A stretch of 64,000 nucleotides of DNA, taken from contig JADGDR010000001.1 in NCBI GenBank assembly GCA_016744795.1, positions 1 through 64,000 of the forward strand, given 5' to 3'. How positions within the stretch are numbered: position 1 is the stretch's first letter; each line of letters opens with the position of its first letter. Shown piece after piece: positions 21,091 through 30,101 of the stretch. The notes under the pieces are model-generated. The model was not told the origin of the DNA. It saw nothing but the letters and a program-made list of their open reading frames with translations, and did no database searches. The position numbers and the translations under genes are program-made. The DNA is from Sulfurospirillum sp. Lineage in GTDB: Bacteria > Campylobacterota > Campylobacteria > Campylobacterales > Sulfurospirillaceae.

Positions 21091-21962
21091 TGAATAATAA
21101 TGAAAATAAAATATTTGAATTTTATAAACAATTCAAAAAAAACAGAGTAGCATTAGTTGGAGCATATATTGTTGTAGGATTAATTCTTTGTGCTATTTTT
21201 GCACCAATTTTAACCCAATATGACCCACTCATTCAAAACTTAAGCAACCGCCTAGTTCCTCCATGTTGGAGTGATGGTGGTACATTTGCACATATATTAG
21301 GAACTGATGACTTTGGTCGAGATATGCTAACTCGTATACTCTATGGGGCTAGAATTTCCCTTGTTATTGGTATTATATCTGTTAGTATTTCACTATCTTT
21401 TGGGGTTATAATGGGAGCAGTTGCTGGCTTTTTTGGTGGTTTGACTGATCTTATCATTATGCGTATAGTAGACATCATGCTCTCTATTCCTGCTATTTTA
21501 CTTGCTATTGTTATAGTATCAATTTTAGGAGCTGACCTATTTAATGCTATGATTGCTATAGGTATTGTAGGAATTCCAACATTTGCAAGAATTGTAAGAA
21601 GTTCAGTTTTAGCAGAAAAAAACAAAGAATATGTAGTTGCAAGTTGTGTTAATGGCTCTAGTGATTTTAGACTTATTATGAGTGTAGTTCTTCCAAACTG
21701 TACAACGCCTATGATAGTTCAAGCTACTATGTGGTTTGCTTCAGCAGTTCTTGAAGCAGCGGGACTTAGTTTCTTGGGACTTGGGGCTCAACCTCCTACG
21801 CCAGAATGGGGTGCAATGCTTGCTGATTCATTACAATTTATCACTACAGCGTACTGGATGATAGTATTTCCAGGAATTGCAATTTTCTTAACAGTTATAG
21901 GATTTAACCTTGTTGGTGATGGTCTTATGGATGTTTTAGACCCTAAGTTAAAGGAGAAATAA
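21090..21962 (+). CDS. dppC: Dipeptide ABC transporter permease (DppC-like)
   Basis: GTDDFGRDMLTRILYGARISL; EAGLSFLGLGAQPPTPEWGAML. Confidence 0.93.
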   Translation: MNNNENKIFEFYKQFKKNRVALVGAYIVVGLILCAIFAPILTQYDPLIQNLSNRLVPPCWSDGGTFAHILGTDDFGRDMLTRILYGARISLVIGIISVSISLSFGVIMGAVAGFFGGLTDLIIMRIVDIMLSIPAILLAIVIVSILGADLFNAMIAIGIVGIPTFARIVRSSVLAEKNKEYVVASCVNGSSDFRLIMSVVLPNCTTPMIVQATMWFASAVLEAAGLSFLGLGAQPPTPEWGAMLADSLQFITTAYWMIVFPGIAIFLTVIGFNLVGDGLMDVLDPKLKEK

Positions 21963-22822
21963 TGTTATTAGAAATTAAAAACCTACTTACTTGTTTCTAC
22001 TCAGATGATGACGTAAACCGCGCAGTTGATACTGTGTCTTTTAGTATTCCCCAAGGAAAAACTGTCTGTGTTGTCGGAGAGAGTGGAAGTGGAAAGAGTA
22101 TAACATCACTTTCAATTATGGGACTAATTGAAAAACCTGGTAAGATTGTAAGTGGAGAAATTATTTTTGAGGGAATTGATCTTCTAAAACAAAGTAAAAA
22201 ATATCTTCGTTCAATCCGTGGTGATAAAATAGCTATGATTTTTCAAGAGCCTATGACCTCATTAAATCCGTCTTATACTGTTGGTTATCAACTCGATGAA
22301 GTTTTACGTCTTCACCAAAAAGATTTAAATAAAAAAGAACGTTACGAAAGAGTAATAGAGGGTTTAGAACTCGTGGCTATGCCTTATCCCCAAGAAAAAT
22401 ACGGTGAGTATCCTTTTAAACTAAGTGGGGGACAAAGACAACGTGTCATGATAGCTATGGCTATGATGTGTGAACCTAAACTTCTTATTGCTGATGAGCC
22501 AACAACTGCACTTGATGTTACAATTCAAGCACAGGTTTTAGACTTAATGAGAAAACTTCAACGAGAAAAAGGAACTTCTATACTTTTTATTACTCATGAT
22601 TTGGGTGTAGTTGCACAAATGGCTGATGAAGTTGTTGTAATGTATAGAGGTCATGTAGTTGAAAAAGCTACTGCTAAAGAGCTTTTTACAAATCCTAAAC
22701 ACCCATATACTAAAGCCCTTTTAAACTCAATTCCAAGCCCTGGAAAAGTACAAAGAAAATCAAAACTAGATACCGTAGATGAAAACGTAGATTATCTTCA
22801 GTTTTCAAAGGAGATAAGATGA
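21962..22822 (+). CDS. dppD: Dipeptide ABC transporter ATPase (DppD-like)
   Basis: Walker A GESGSGKS, signature LSGGQRQRVMIAMA, Walker B LLIADEPT. Confidence 0.95.
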   Translation: MLLEIKNLLTCFYSDDDVNRAVDTVSFSIPQGKTVCVVGESGSGKSITSLSIMGLIEKPGKIVSGEIIFEGIDLLKQSKKYLRSIRGDKIAMIFQEPMTSLNPSYTVGYQLDEVLRLHQKDLNKKERYERVIEGLELVAMPYPQEKYGEYPFKLSGGQRQRVMIAMAMMCEPKLLIADEPTTALDVTIQAQVLDLMRKLQREKGTSILFITHDLGVVAQMADEVVVMYRGHVVEKATAKELFTNPKHPYTKALLNSIPSPGKVQRKSKLDTVDENVDYLQFSKEIR

Positions 22823-23607
22823 ATACTTTATTTGAAATAAAAAATCTAAAAAAGCATTATGAAGTTAACAAAGGACTTTTTGCTAAACCCACTATTATTA
22901 AAGCTGTTAATGACATAAGTTTTGAGGTAAAAAAAGGTGAAGTGTTTTCTATAGTTGGGGAGAGTGGTTGTGGAAAATCAACAACTGCAAAACTTCTTAT
23001 GACCATTGAAGAACCAACTAGTGGTGAGATTTTCTTTGAAGGTAAAGATATAACTAAGTTCAACAAAGAAGAGCTTAGAGAGTATAGAAAAAAAGTACAA
23101 ATCATCTTCCAAGACCCATACTCTTCACTTAATCCAAGATGGAAAGTGGGTAAAATTATCGCTGAACCACTTAAACTTAATAGTGATTTAAGTGCAAAAG
23201 AGATAAAAACGGAAGTACTTGCAATAATGAAAAAAGTAGGACTTGAGGAAGATTGGTATGATAGATTCCCTCATCAGTTTTCAGGTGGTCAAAGACAACG
23301 TATTGGAATTGCTCGTGCGTTAATCTTAAAACCTGAGGTTATCATTTGTGATGAACCTGTTAGTGCTTTAGATGTTTCTATTCAAGCACAAGTACTAAAT
23401 TTACTCCTTGACCTACAAAAAGAGTTTAATCTAACATATATCTTTATCTCTCATGATTTGGGTGTGGTAGAGCATATAAGTGATCAAATTACAGTTATGT
23501 ACTTTGGTGATATTGTAGAGGCTAATGACGTTGAAGGACTTTTCTCAAATCCTCAGCATGACTATACAAAACAACTTCTAAGTGCAATTCCAACTATAGA
23601 TTTTTAA
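22819..23607 (+). CDS. dppF: Dipeptide ABC transporter ATPase (DppF-like)
   Basis: Walker A GESGCGKS, signature FSGGQRQRIGIARAL, Walker B VIICDEPVSALD. Confidence 0.95.
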   Translation: MNTLFEIKNLKKHYEVNKGLFAKPTIIKAVNDISFEVKKGEVFSIVGESGCGKSTTAKLLMTIEEPTSGEIFFEGKDITKFNKEELREYRKKVQIIFQDPYSSLNPRWKVGKIIAEPLKLNSDLSAKEIKTEVLAIMKKVGLEEDWYDRFPHQFSGGQRQRIGIARALILKPEVIICDEPVSALDVSIQAQVLNLLLDLQKEFNLTYIFISHDLGVVEHISDQITVMYFGDIVEANDVEGLFSNPQHDYTKQLLSAIPTIDF

Positions 23608-23614
23608 CAAATCT

Positions 23615-23652
23615 ATCTTTACATGTAAGGAGTGTTCCTTACATGTAAAGAT
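23615..23652 (+). terminator. Perfect 17-bp-stem hairpin built from two TTACATGTAA motif copies
   Basis: ATCTTTACATGTAAGGA-GTGT-TCCTTACATGTAAAGAT immediately after the dpp operon. Confidence 0.7.
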
Positions 23653-23706
23653 TCTAAAATACAAAAATATGTATTTACATCATTTTCTAGTTAAGCTTTT
23701 TTTTAG

Positions 23707-23740
23707 TAGATTTTATATACTATACCCCCTATACTATATA
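23707..23740 (+). promoter_or_regulatory. Candidate CsoR/FrmR-type operator
   Basis: TATATACTATACCCCCTATACTATATA: C5 tract flanked by TATACTATA repeats upstream of a CsoR-family gene. Confidence 0.6.
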
Positions 23741-23751
23741 AAGGAAAATTT

Positions 23752-24051
23752 ATGGAATATTGCTGTGATGTAGAGAGAAAAAAACTCATAAATAGGATTA
23801 ACAGAATTTCAGGGCAGATAAATAGCATCAAAAACAATATTGAAGATGAATCAAATAGCTTTGAGGAAGACCCATACGAAATAGTCAGACAACTCACTGC
23901 TGTTAAAGGTGCGTTAAATGGAATGATAAGTTCTTACGTAGAACACTTTGCAAAAGGACACTTAATACAAAAGATTAAAAATGGCAATAGTGCAGAAGCA
24001 GAAGCACAAGTCGATAACTTGCTTGAAATAATCAAGGTTTTTGGAAAATGA
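23752..24051 (+). CDS. Metal-sensing transcriptional repressor, CsoR/RcnR/FrmR family
   Basis: CCDVERKKLINRINRISGQINSIKNNIE..., small all-helical protein; next to a CDF exporter. Confidence 0.85.
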   Translation: MEYCCDVERKKLINRINRISGQINSIKNNIEDESNSFEEDPYEIVRQLTAVKGALNGMISSYVEHFAKGHLIQKIKNGNSAEAEAQVDNLLEIIKVFGK

Positions 24052-24989
24052 AAAATTGTTCTTTTGGAACACATGAGCATAAACCACTTATAAAACAACA
24101 TCATTGTCATGACCACGACCATGATCATGGTCATTCTCACGATCATAGAGGACAAGACAAAAAAGTGTTAAAGATAGCTCTTGTAATTACTTTCATTACT
24201 ATGATTTTAGAGTTTGTAGCTGGTTTTATGGGAAATTCTTTAGCTCTTATAAGTGATGCAATTCATATGTTTACTCACTCATTTGCTCTTATTATAAGTC
24301 TAGTTGCTATTATAATAGCTAGTAAATCGGCTCCTCTTGATAAAACTTTTGGTTACTACCGTGTAGAAGTTCTTGCAGCATTTGTAAATGGTATCACCAT
24401 CGTTTTATCTATATTATGGATTCTATACGAAGCAATTGAAAGATTTTTAAATCCCGCAATTATTGATATTAAGATGTCTTTGATAGTTGCTATTATAGGA
24501 CTTGTTGTCAATATCATAACAGGATTTATTTTGATGCAAGGAGACAAAGAGAATATAAATCTAAAATCAGCATTTGTCCATATGCTTGCAGATGCTCTAT
24601 CTTCCGTGGCAATCATTTTAGGTTATATTGTAATTTACTATACTCACTGGTATTTTATAGATATTATATTGGCTTTATTGGTCTCAGCAGTTATAGGCAG
24701 ATGGGCTTATGGTATTTTAAAAGACTCTATCAATACGCTACTTGAGAGTTCTCCTGTTGATATAAAAAAAGTAAAAAAGTTTGTCTTAAATATTGATGAG
24801 AGTATTTTGGATGTACACGACATACATATATGGGAAATTACACAATATATGTTTAATCTCACAGCTCACATAAAAATAGATAATTCTTCTCTTGATAATC
24901 ACCAAGAACTAATTAAAAAGATAAATCACAAATTAGAACATGCTTTTAATATATCGCACTGTACAATTCAATTAGAATGGAAGGTTTAA
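24048..24989 (+). CDS. Cation diffusion facilitator efflux transporter, His-rich N-terminus
   Basis: HHCHDHDHDHGHSHDHRGQDKK; ALISDAIHMFTHSFAL; CDF fold. Confidence 0.93.
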   Translation: MKNCSFGTHEHKPLIKQHHCHDHDHDHGHSHDHRGQDKKVLKIALVITFITMILEFVAGFMGNSLALISDAIHMFTHSFALIISLVAIIIASKSAPLDKTFGYYRVEVLAAFVNGITIVLSILWILYEAIERFLNPAIIDIKMSLIVAIIGLVVNIITGFILMQGDKENINLKSAFVHMLADALSSVAIILGYIVIYYTHWYFIDIILALLVSAVIGRWAYGILKDSINTLLESSPVDIKKVKKFVLNIDESILDVHDIHIWEITQYMFNLTAHIKIDNSSLDNHQELIKKINHKLEHAFNISHCTIQLEWKV

Positions 24990-25061
24990 ATGAAATAATT
25001 TATCTTCTAATTATATAAAAAGAGTAAAATACAGTTCAATAAATTATGAAGGAATAAAATT

Positions 25062-25442
25062 TTGAAAAAAAATTTAACTTATATATTAAAAATATTTTTT
25101 TGCCTTACTCTTATGTATAATTTATCTTATGCCTGTGATGGCGATTGCATAAAGTGCCATCCAAACTTAGTTAAATCCGGTCTTTTAGATAAAGACCATC
25201 AAATTCTTTCAAAATGCATAAACTGCCATAAGATATCTTCAAATGATTTAGATAGAATGGGTTCTTTATGCGGTCAAGATTGTTGGGAATGTCATAATAT
25301 TAAAAAAGTTATGACTATTAAAAACGAAGAACATTTAGCCCTTGATTCCTGTATTGAGTGTCATAAAAAACTAGAAACAAAAGAGTCTTTTATTCAACAA
25401 AACAATTCCCTTAATAATTTATTTCATAAAAAACTATATTGA
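25062..25442 (+). CDS. Small periplasmic tetrahaem-type cytochrome c
   Basis: Four CxxCH motifs: CIKCH, CINCH, CWECH, CIECH; signal peptide. Confidence 0.85.
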   Translation: MKKNLTYILKIFFCLTLMYNLSYACDGDCIKCHPNLVKSGLLDKDHQILSKCINCHKISSNDLDRMGSLCGQDCWECHNIKKVMTIKNEEHLALDSCIECHKKLETKESFIQQNNSLNNLFHKKLY

Positions 25443-25451
25443 CTTAAGAAC

Positions 25452-26825
25452 TTAAATCATATTTATTGGATTTACTATTTCATCAAATTCATCTTCACTA
25501 AGAAGATTAAATTCCATAGCTGACTCTTTTAAACTTATTCCTTTTTCATGAGCATTCTTAGCTATATTGGCTGCATTTTCATATCCTATATGAGGATTGA
25601 GTGCAGTTACTAACATTAAAGAGTTATTTAAATTAAATTCTATCTTCTGCTTAATTGGTTCTAACCCAACTACGCAATTATCATTAAACGATTTCATAAC
25701 ATCACCTAAAAGCTTTACTGATTGAAGATATGCATTAATAAGTACTGGTTTAAAAACATTAAGTTCAAAATTACCTTGACTTGCTGCTAAGGCTATAGTT
25801 GTATCATTCCCAAAAACTTGACAACTTACCATTGTAACTGCCTCAGCTTGAGTGGGATTTACTTTGCCAGGCATAATGGAACTTCCTGGCTCATTTGCAG
25901 GTATTTTATACTCACCTATTCCACATCTTGGTCCTGAACTCAACCACCTAACATCATTGGCAATCTTCATCAAATCTGCAGCTAATGCTTTTAATGCTCC
26001 ATGGGAAAACACAAGTGCATCATGAGAGGTTAAAGCATGAAATTTATTTGGAGCAGTTACAAACTCTTTGCACGTAAAACGACTAATTTCAGAAGCCACC
26101 ATCTCTCCCAGCTTTGGAGGAGCATTAAGTCCTGTGCCAACTGCTGTTCCACCAAGGGCTAACTCTCTTACATGTAAGAGTGAACTTTTTATCATATCTT
26201 CTGATTTTTTTATCATCTCAGCCCAACCACTTATTTCCTGACCTACACTTATGGGTGTTGCATCTTGAAGATGTGTTCTTCCTATTTTTATTACATCTTT
26301 ATAGTCATTTGATTTTTTTTCTAAAGTCTCTTTAAAACATACAAGCTTTGGCAACATCTTCTCTTCAATTGCAAGAACAGCTGCAATGTGCATCGCAGTT
26401 GGAAAAGTGTCGTTTGAGCTTTGAGACATATTTACATCATCATTAGGATGTATAAGTTTATTCTTTTTAAAATCTCCACCGAGTATATTAGTAGCTAAGT
26501 TTGCAACTACTTCATTAACATTCATATTTGTTTGAGTACCGCTTCCTGTCTGCCAAACACTCAAAGGGAACTCTTCATCATGCCTGCTTTCTAGTATTTG
26601 ATCACAAGCTAAAACTATGGCTCTGGTTTTTTCATCACTTAGTTTTTTTAAATTGTTATTTGTTATAGCAACGGAGCGTTTAAGTATAGCAAAAGCGTGA
26701 ATAATATCCTTTGGCATCTTCTCTTTTCCTATGTGAAAATTCATAAGACTTCTGCCCGTTTGTGCTCCCCAAAGAGCCTCTTGTGGAACTTCAACTTCTC
26801 CCATAGTATCTTTTTCTATTCTCAT
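25452..26825 (-). CDS. fumC: Class II fumarate hydratase
   Basis: MRIEKDTMGEVEVPQEALWGAQTGRS; GSSIMPGKVNPTQAEA. Confidence 0.96.
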   Translation of the reverse strand: MRIEKDTMGEVEVPQEALWGAQTGRSLMNFHIGKEKMPKDIIHAFAILKRSVAITNNNLKKLSDEKTRAIVLACDQILESRHDEEFPLSVWQTGSGTQTNMNVNEVVANLATNILGGDFKKNKLIHPNDDVNMSQSSNDTFPTAMHIAAVLAIEEKMLPKLVCFKETLEKKSNDYKDVIKIGRTHLQDATPISVGQEISGWAEMIKKSEDMIKSSLLHVRELALGGTAVGTGLNAPPKLGEMVASEISRFTCKEFVTAPNKFHALTSHDALVFSHGALKALAADLMKIANDVRWLSSGPRCGIGEYKIPANEPGSSIMPGKVNPTQAEAVTMVSCQVFGNDTTIALAASQGNFELNVFKPVLINAYLQSVKLLGDVMKSFNDNCVVGLEPIKQKIEFNLNNSLMLVTALNPHIGYENAANIAKNAHEKGISLKESAMEFNLLSEDEFDEIVNPINMI

Positions 26826-26956
26826 AGCACTCTCCTTGTAAAATTTGAGCTATTTTGATTATAGTACTATATTATTTAAGAAAGTTTTAATTTTATTATC
26901 TTATTATTATATAAAAGTTTTAGGTGTAAATTCAAACTTTAATAGTAGGAGTATAT

Positions 26957-27202
26957 ATGCAAATAAACATAATCTACTGTAATCAGTGATCTTATAGACC
27001 AAAAGCTACCCGTGCGGTAGATGAAATTGCGTCAGTCTATCCAGATGCTAATATAACAGGAGTTGCAAGTTTTGGTGGTGTTTTTGATATCGAAATTAAT
27101 GGAGAAGTTATCTTTTCAAAAGACAAAGAACTTAGGTTCCCTATAGAGGGAGAACTAATAAAGCGTATTAAAGAGTGGAAATTTTCTAAAGAACAGGAAT
27201 AA
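26957..27202 (+). CDS. SelW/Rdx-family selenoprotein (UGA read as Sec at codon 11)
   Basis: Reading through TGA at 26987-26989 gives MQINIIYCNQUSYRPKATRAVDEIASVYPDANITGVASFGGVFDIEINGEVIFSKDKELRFPIEGELIKRIKEWKFSKEQE* with the CxxU motif; hairpin CTACC-CGTGC-GGTAG begins 16 nt after the UGA. Confidence 0.85.
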
Positions 27203-28100
27203 TTAGAAACAAAGTTACCATACATAAAAGAGTTTGCAAGGTGATAATTGAAGCCATTAAGCTAACATCACCTCCAAGCTCACGAGCCAATATGTAACCA
27301 CTCACTGCTGTTGGCATCGCTCCAAATATAACAGCTATGGCTAACATTTCACCATTAAGTCCAAAAAGCATAGCAATCCCATAAATAACAGCAGGAAAAT
27401 AAATAAGCTTAACTAAAACACAAACTAACAACTCTTTTTTTGCTAATTTTAAATACTTAAACTCCAAGCCAACACCAACAGAAAGTAGTCCTACAGGCAG
27501 TGCCGCTCCACTTAAAATAGTAAGAGATTTTAATACAACTATAGGCAAAATTATATCACTAGCATTTATTAAACCACCTACTGCACATGCTAATATAAGG
27601 GGGTTTTTAATTATAGTCTTTAAAAATGTTACAAAAGAAAACTTTCCATCTCTAACATACAAAGCAAAAGTTGATATACAAAGAATATTTATAAAAGGTA
27701 TCACAAAAGACATAACAATAGCAGTTAAAACTAAGCCTTTATCCCCATAAACAGAGTCAACAAAAGCCAAGAGGACATAAGAGTTAAATCTAATTCCTCC
27801 TTGCATGATAGAGGTAAATGCCCTATTATTGAACCTAATAAAATAGTTCAAAATAATCAAAGAAAAGAAGATAACTACTATTGCTAAGAGTGCCGTAGTT
27901 ACTAAATTTAAAGTCTGCTCTAAATTTACATTTGATGTTGAAACTTTATAAACTAAAAGTGAAGGCATCAGAACATAATAAGTAAACTTATCAGCCATTG
28001 GCCAAAAATCAATAGAAGGAAACTTAATTGTTTTAAAAAAATATCCTAACAATATCAAAGCAAAAATTGGTATAAGCGTATTAAGTATATGTTCCAACAA
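27186..28100 (-). CDS. AEC-family (auxin efflux carrier-like) transporter
   Basis: ILLGYFFKTIKFPS N-terminus, 10-TM pattern, C-terminal FGAMPTAVSGYILARELGGD. Confidence 0.85.
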   Translation of the reverse strand: MLEHILNTLIPIFALILLGYFFKTIKFPSIDFWPMADKFTYYVLMPSLLVYKVSTSNVNLEQTLNLVTTALLAIVVIFFSLIILNYFIRFNNRAFTSIMQGGIRFNSYVLLAFVDSVYGDKGLVLTAIVMSFVIPFINILCISTFALYVRDGKFSFVTFLKTIIKNPLILACAVGGLINASDIILPIVVLKSLTILSGAALPVGLLSVGVGLEFKYLKLAKKELLVCVLVKLIYFPAVIYGIAMLFGLNGEMLAIAVIFGAMPTAVSGYILARELGGDVSLMASIITLQTLLCMVTLFLIIPVL

Positions 28101-28106
28101 ATTCCT

Positions 28107-28460
28107 TTAACTTTTTGTTCTAAAACCTTCTTCTTTTATAAACGACTTGAGTCTATCTCTACATTCGCCTTGAAATTCCATCCACTCATCTTTGCAAGTT
28201 CCACCACTACCGAGTTTTTTCTTAATTTTTTTACATAATACTTTCAAATCATTTTGAGCTATAAAAAAGGGACCCATAATACTAACTGGTTTCCCTCTTC
28301 TTTTTTCCATTTTAAAAACTATGGAGTGCTCATTTGGTTGTTTTTTATCTTTAAGAATCTCTTTTATCTTCTTTTTAGTATCACTACTCCAAGCTTTATC
28401 ATTGTCTAAAGATGAACCTATCTTAATGTCCATACTTCTCTTTATATGCTTCATAGTCAC
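28107..28460 (-). CDS. SUI1/YciH-like translation factor
   Basis: KMEKRRGKPVSIMGPF ... KKLGSGGTCKDEWMEFQGE pattern of SUI1; start may be internal. Confidence 0.8.
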   Translation of the reverse strand: MTMKHIKRSMDIKIGSSLDNDKAWSSDTKKKIKEILKDKKQPNEHSIVFKMEKRRGKPVSIMGPFFIAQNDLKVLCKKIKKKLGSGGTCKDEWMEFQGECRDRLKSFIKEEGFRTKS

Positions 28461-30015
28461 CCTTAAAGTCTATAATACTACCATCAGCTTTAAACTCTAC
28501 GATTCTGTTTGCATAAGCATCGATAAGCTCTCTATCGTGAGTGACACAAACAACATTACCTGTAAACTTATAAAGTCCTTCTCCAAGAGAAATAATAGCC
28601 TCTAAATCCAAGTGATTATCTGGTTCGTCAAGAAGTAAAAAGTTACCCTTTTGTAGCATCATTTTTGACAACATCATGCGGTGTTTTTCTCCACCACTAA
28701 TGCTTTTGATAGATTTTTTTTGATCTTCACCAGAAAAAAGCATACGTCCTAGACACTTTCTAATCTCATCTAAGTCTTTGTTTTCATCATAAGTCTGTAA
28801 CCATTCAAAAAGTTGTTCATCACCATCAATTATATCAGTTGTATTTTGAGGAAAATAACTAGGTTCTATGGTTGCTCCCCATTTTACCTCTCCACTATCA
28901 CATTTTATCTCATTCATAATGATATTTAAAAGAGTAGTTTTTCCAGCTCCATTTGGTCCAATAAGCGCTATTTTATCACCTTTTTCTACTTTAAAACTAA
29001 AATCTTTTAAAACTTCTTTATCATAAGATTTATTTATTTTAACAAGTTCTAAAACTTCATTTCCAATATCTCTTTTTGCTTTAAAAATTATGCTTGGATC
29101 TCTTCTTGTTGAACATTGTAAATCTTCAATATCAAGTTTATCAAGTCTTTTTTGACGACTTGTTGCCTGTTTTGCCTTAGAAGCATTTGCACTAAATCTT
29201 CTAACAAAAGCTTCAAGTTCTTCTTTCTCTTTTAGTTTTTTTCCTTGTTCTAACTCTTGCTGTTTTGAAATTAAGTTTGCAGCTATATACCAGTCATCAT
29301 AGTTTCCAGTAAACTCGCGAATCTTTCTAAAATCAACATCAAGTATATTTGTACAAACAGAGTTTAAAAAATGTCTATCATGAGATATAACAACCATCGT
29401 TCCACCATGACGTTTTAACTGATCTTCTAGCCAAGCAATAGCTTCTAAATCAAGGTTATTTGTAGGCTCATCTAAAAACAATATATCAGGTTTTGGATAA
29501 AGAACTTGTGCAAGTAAAATTTTGAACTTATCACCACCTGTAAGCGAACTCATTAGTTCACCATGAACTTCAACAGGGAAATCTAAAGCACAAAGAATTT
29601 TTTCTATATGAACATCAACCTCATAAGTTGGATCTTCTTCTGCACAGGTTATCTCAAGAAGTGCCAGTCTATCGTTAACTTTGTCATCTTCAAAATCGCC
29701 ATTTATGTACAAATCTTCTTTCTCTTTTATAGCATCATAAAGTCTTTTGTTACCGTACATTACAGCATCTTTAAGTGTAAACTCTTCATATGCATACTGA
29801 TTTTGTCCAAGAGTTCCTACTTTTAATCCACTCTGAATTGAGATATTTCCACTAGTTTGCTCTAACTCTCCTGAGAGTATTTTCATAAAAGTACTCTTTC
29901 CCGCTCCATTCGCTCCAATAAGACCATAACGCTTACCAATATCTAACTTCAAACTTATATCTTCAAACAGTAATTGAGATGAAAATCTCATTGTTATATT
30001 ATTTGCTTCTAACAT
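28423..30015 (-). CDS. ABC-F family ATPase (YbiT-like)
   Basis: Two ABC domains (GANGAGKST, GPNGAGKTT; LSGGEKHRMMLSKMM-like), ABC-F linker, no TM segments. Confidence 0.93.
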   Translation of the reverse strand: MLEANNITMRFSSQLLFEDISLKLDIGKRYGLIGANGAGKSTFMKILSGELEQTSGNISIQSGLKVGTLGQNQYAYEEFTLKDAVMYGNKRLYDAIKEKEDLYINGDFEDDKVNDRLALLEITCAEEDPTYEVDVHIEKILCALDFPVEVHGELMSSLTGGDKFKILLAQVLYPKPDILFLDEPTNNLDLEAIAWLEDQLKRHGGTMVVISHDRHFLNSVCTNILDVDFRKIREFTGNYDDWYIAANLISKQQELEQGKKLKEKEELEAFVRRFSANASKAKQATSRQKRLDKLDIEDLQCSTRRDPSIIFKAKRDIGNEVLELVKINKSYDKEVLKDFSFKVEKGDKIALIGPNGAGKTTLLNIIMNEIKCDSGEVKWGATIEPSYFPQNTTDIIDGDEQLFEWLQTYDENKDLDEIRKCLGRMLFSGEDQKKSIKSISGGEKHRMMLSKMMLQKGNFLLLDEPDNHLDLEAIISLGEGLYKFTGNVVCVTHDRELIDAYANRIVEFKADGSIIDFKGDYEAYKEKYGH

Positions 30016-30101
30016 TTAACTTCTTTCTTTATATTTTTCGCGATTATATCATAAATTATAGTATAATAGGAAAGTAAATTTTTTTATAAGGTAAAATTAT
30101 A

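Noticed and set aside
24100-24160. GATCAT/CATGAC repeat-like tract
   Set aside because: It is the coding sequence for the His/Asp-rich metal-binding N-terminus of the CDF transporter, not a DNA repeat.
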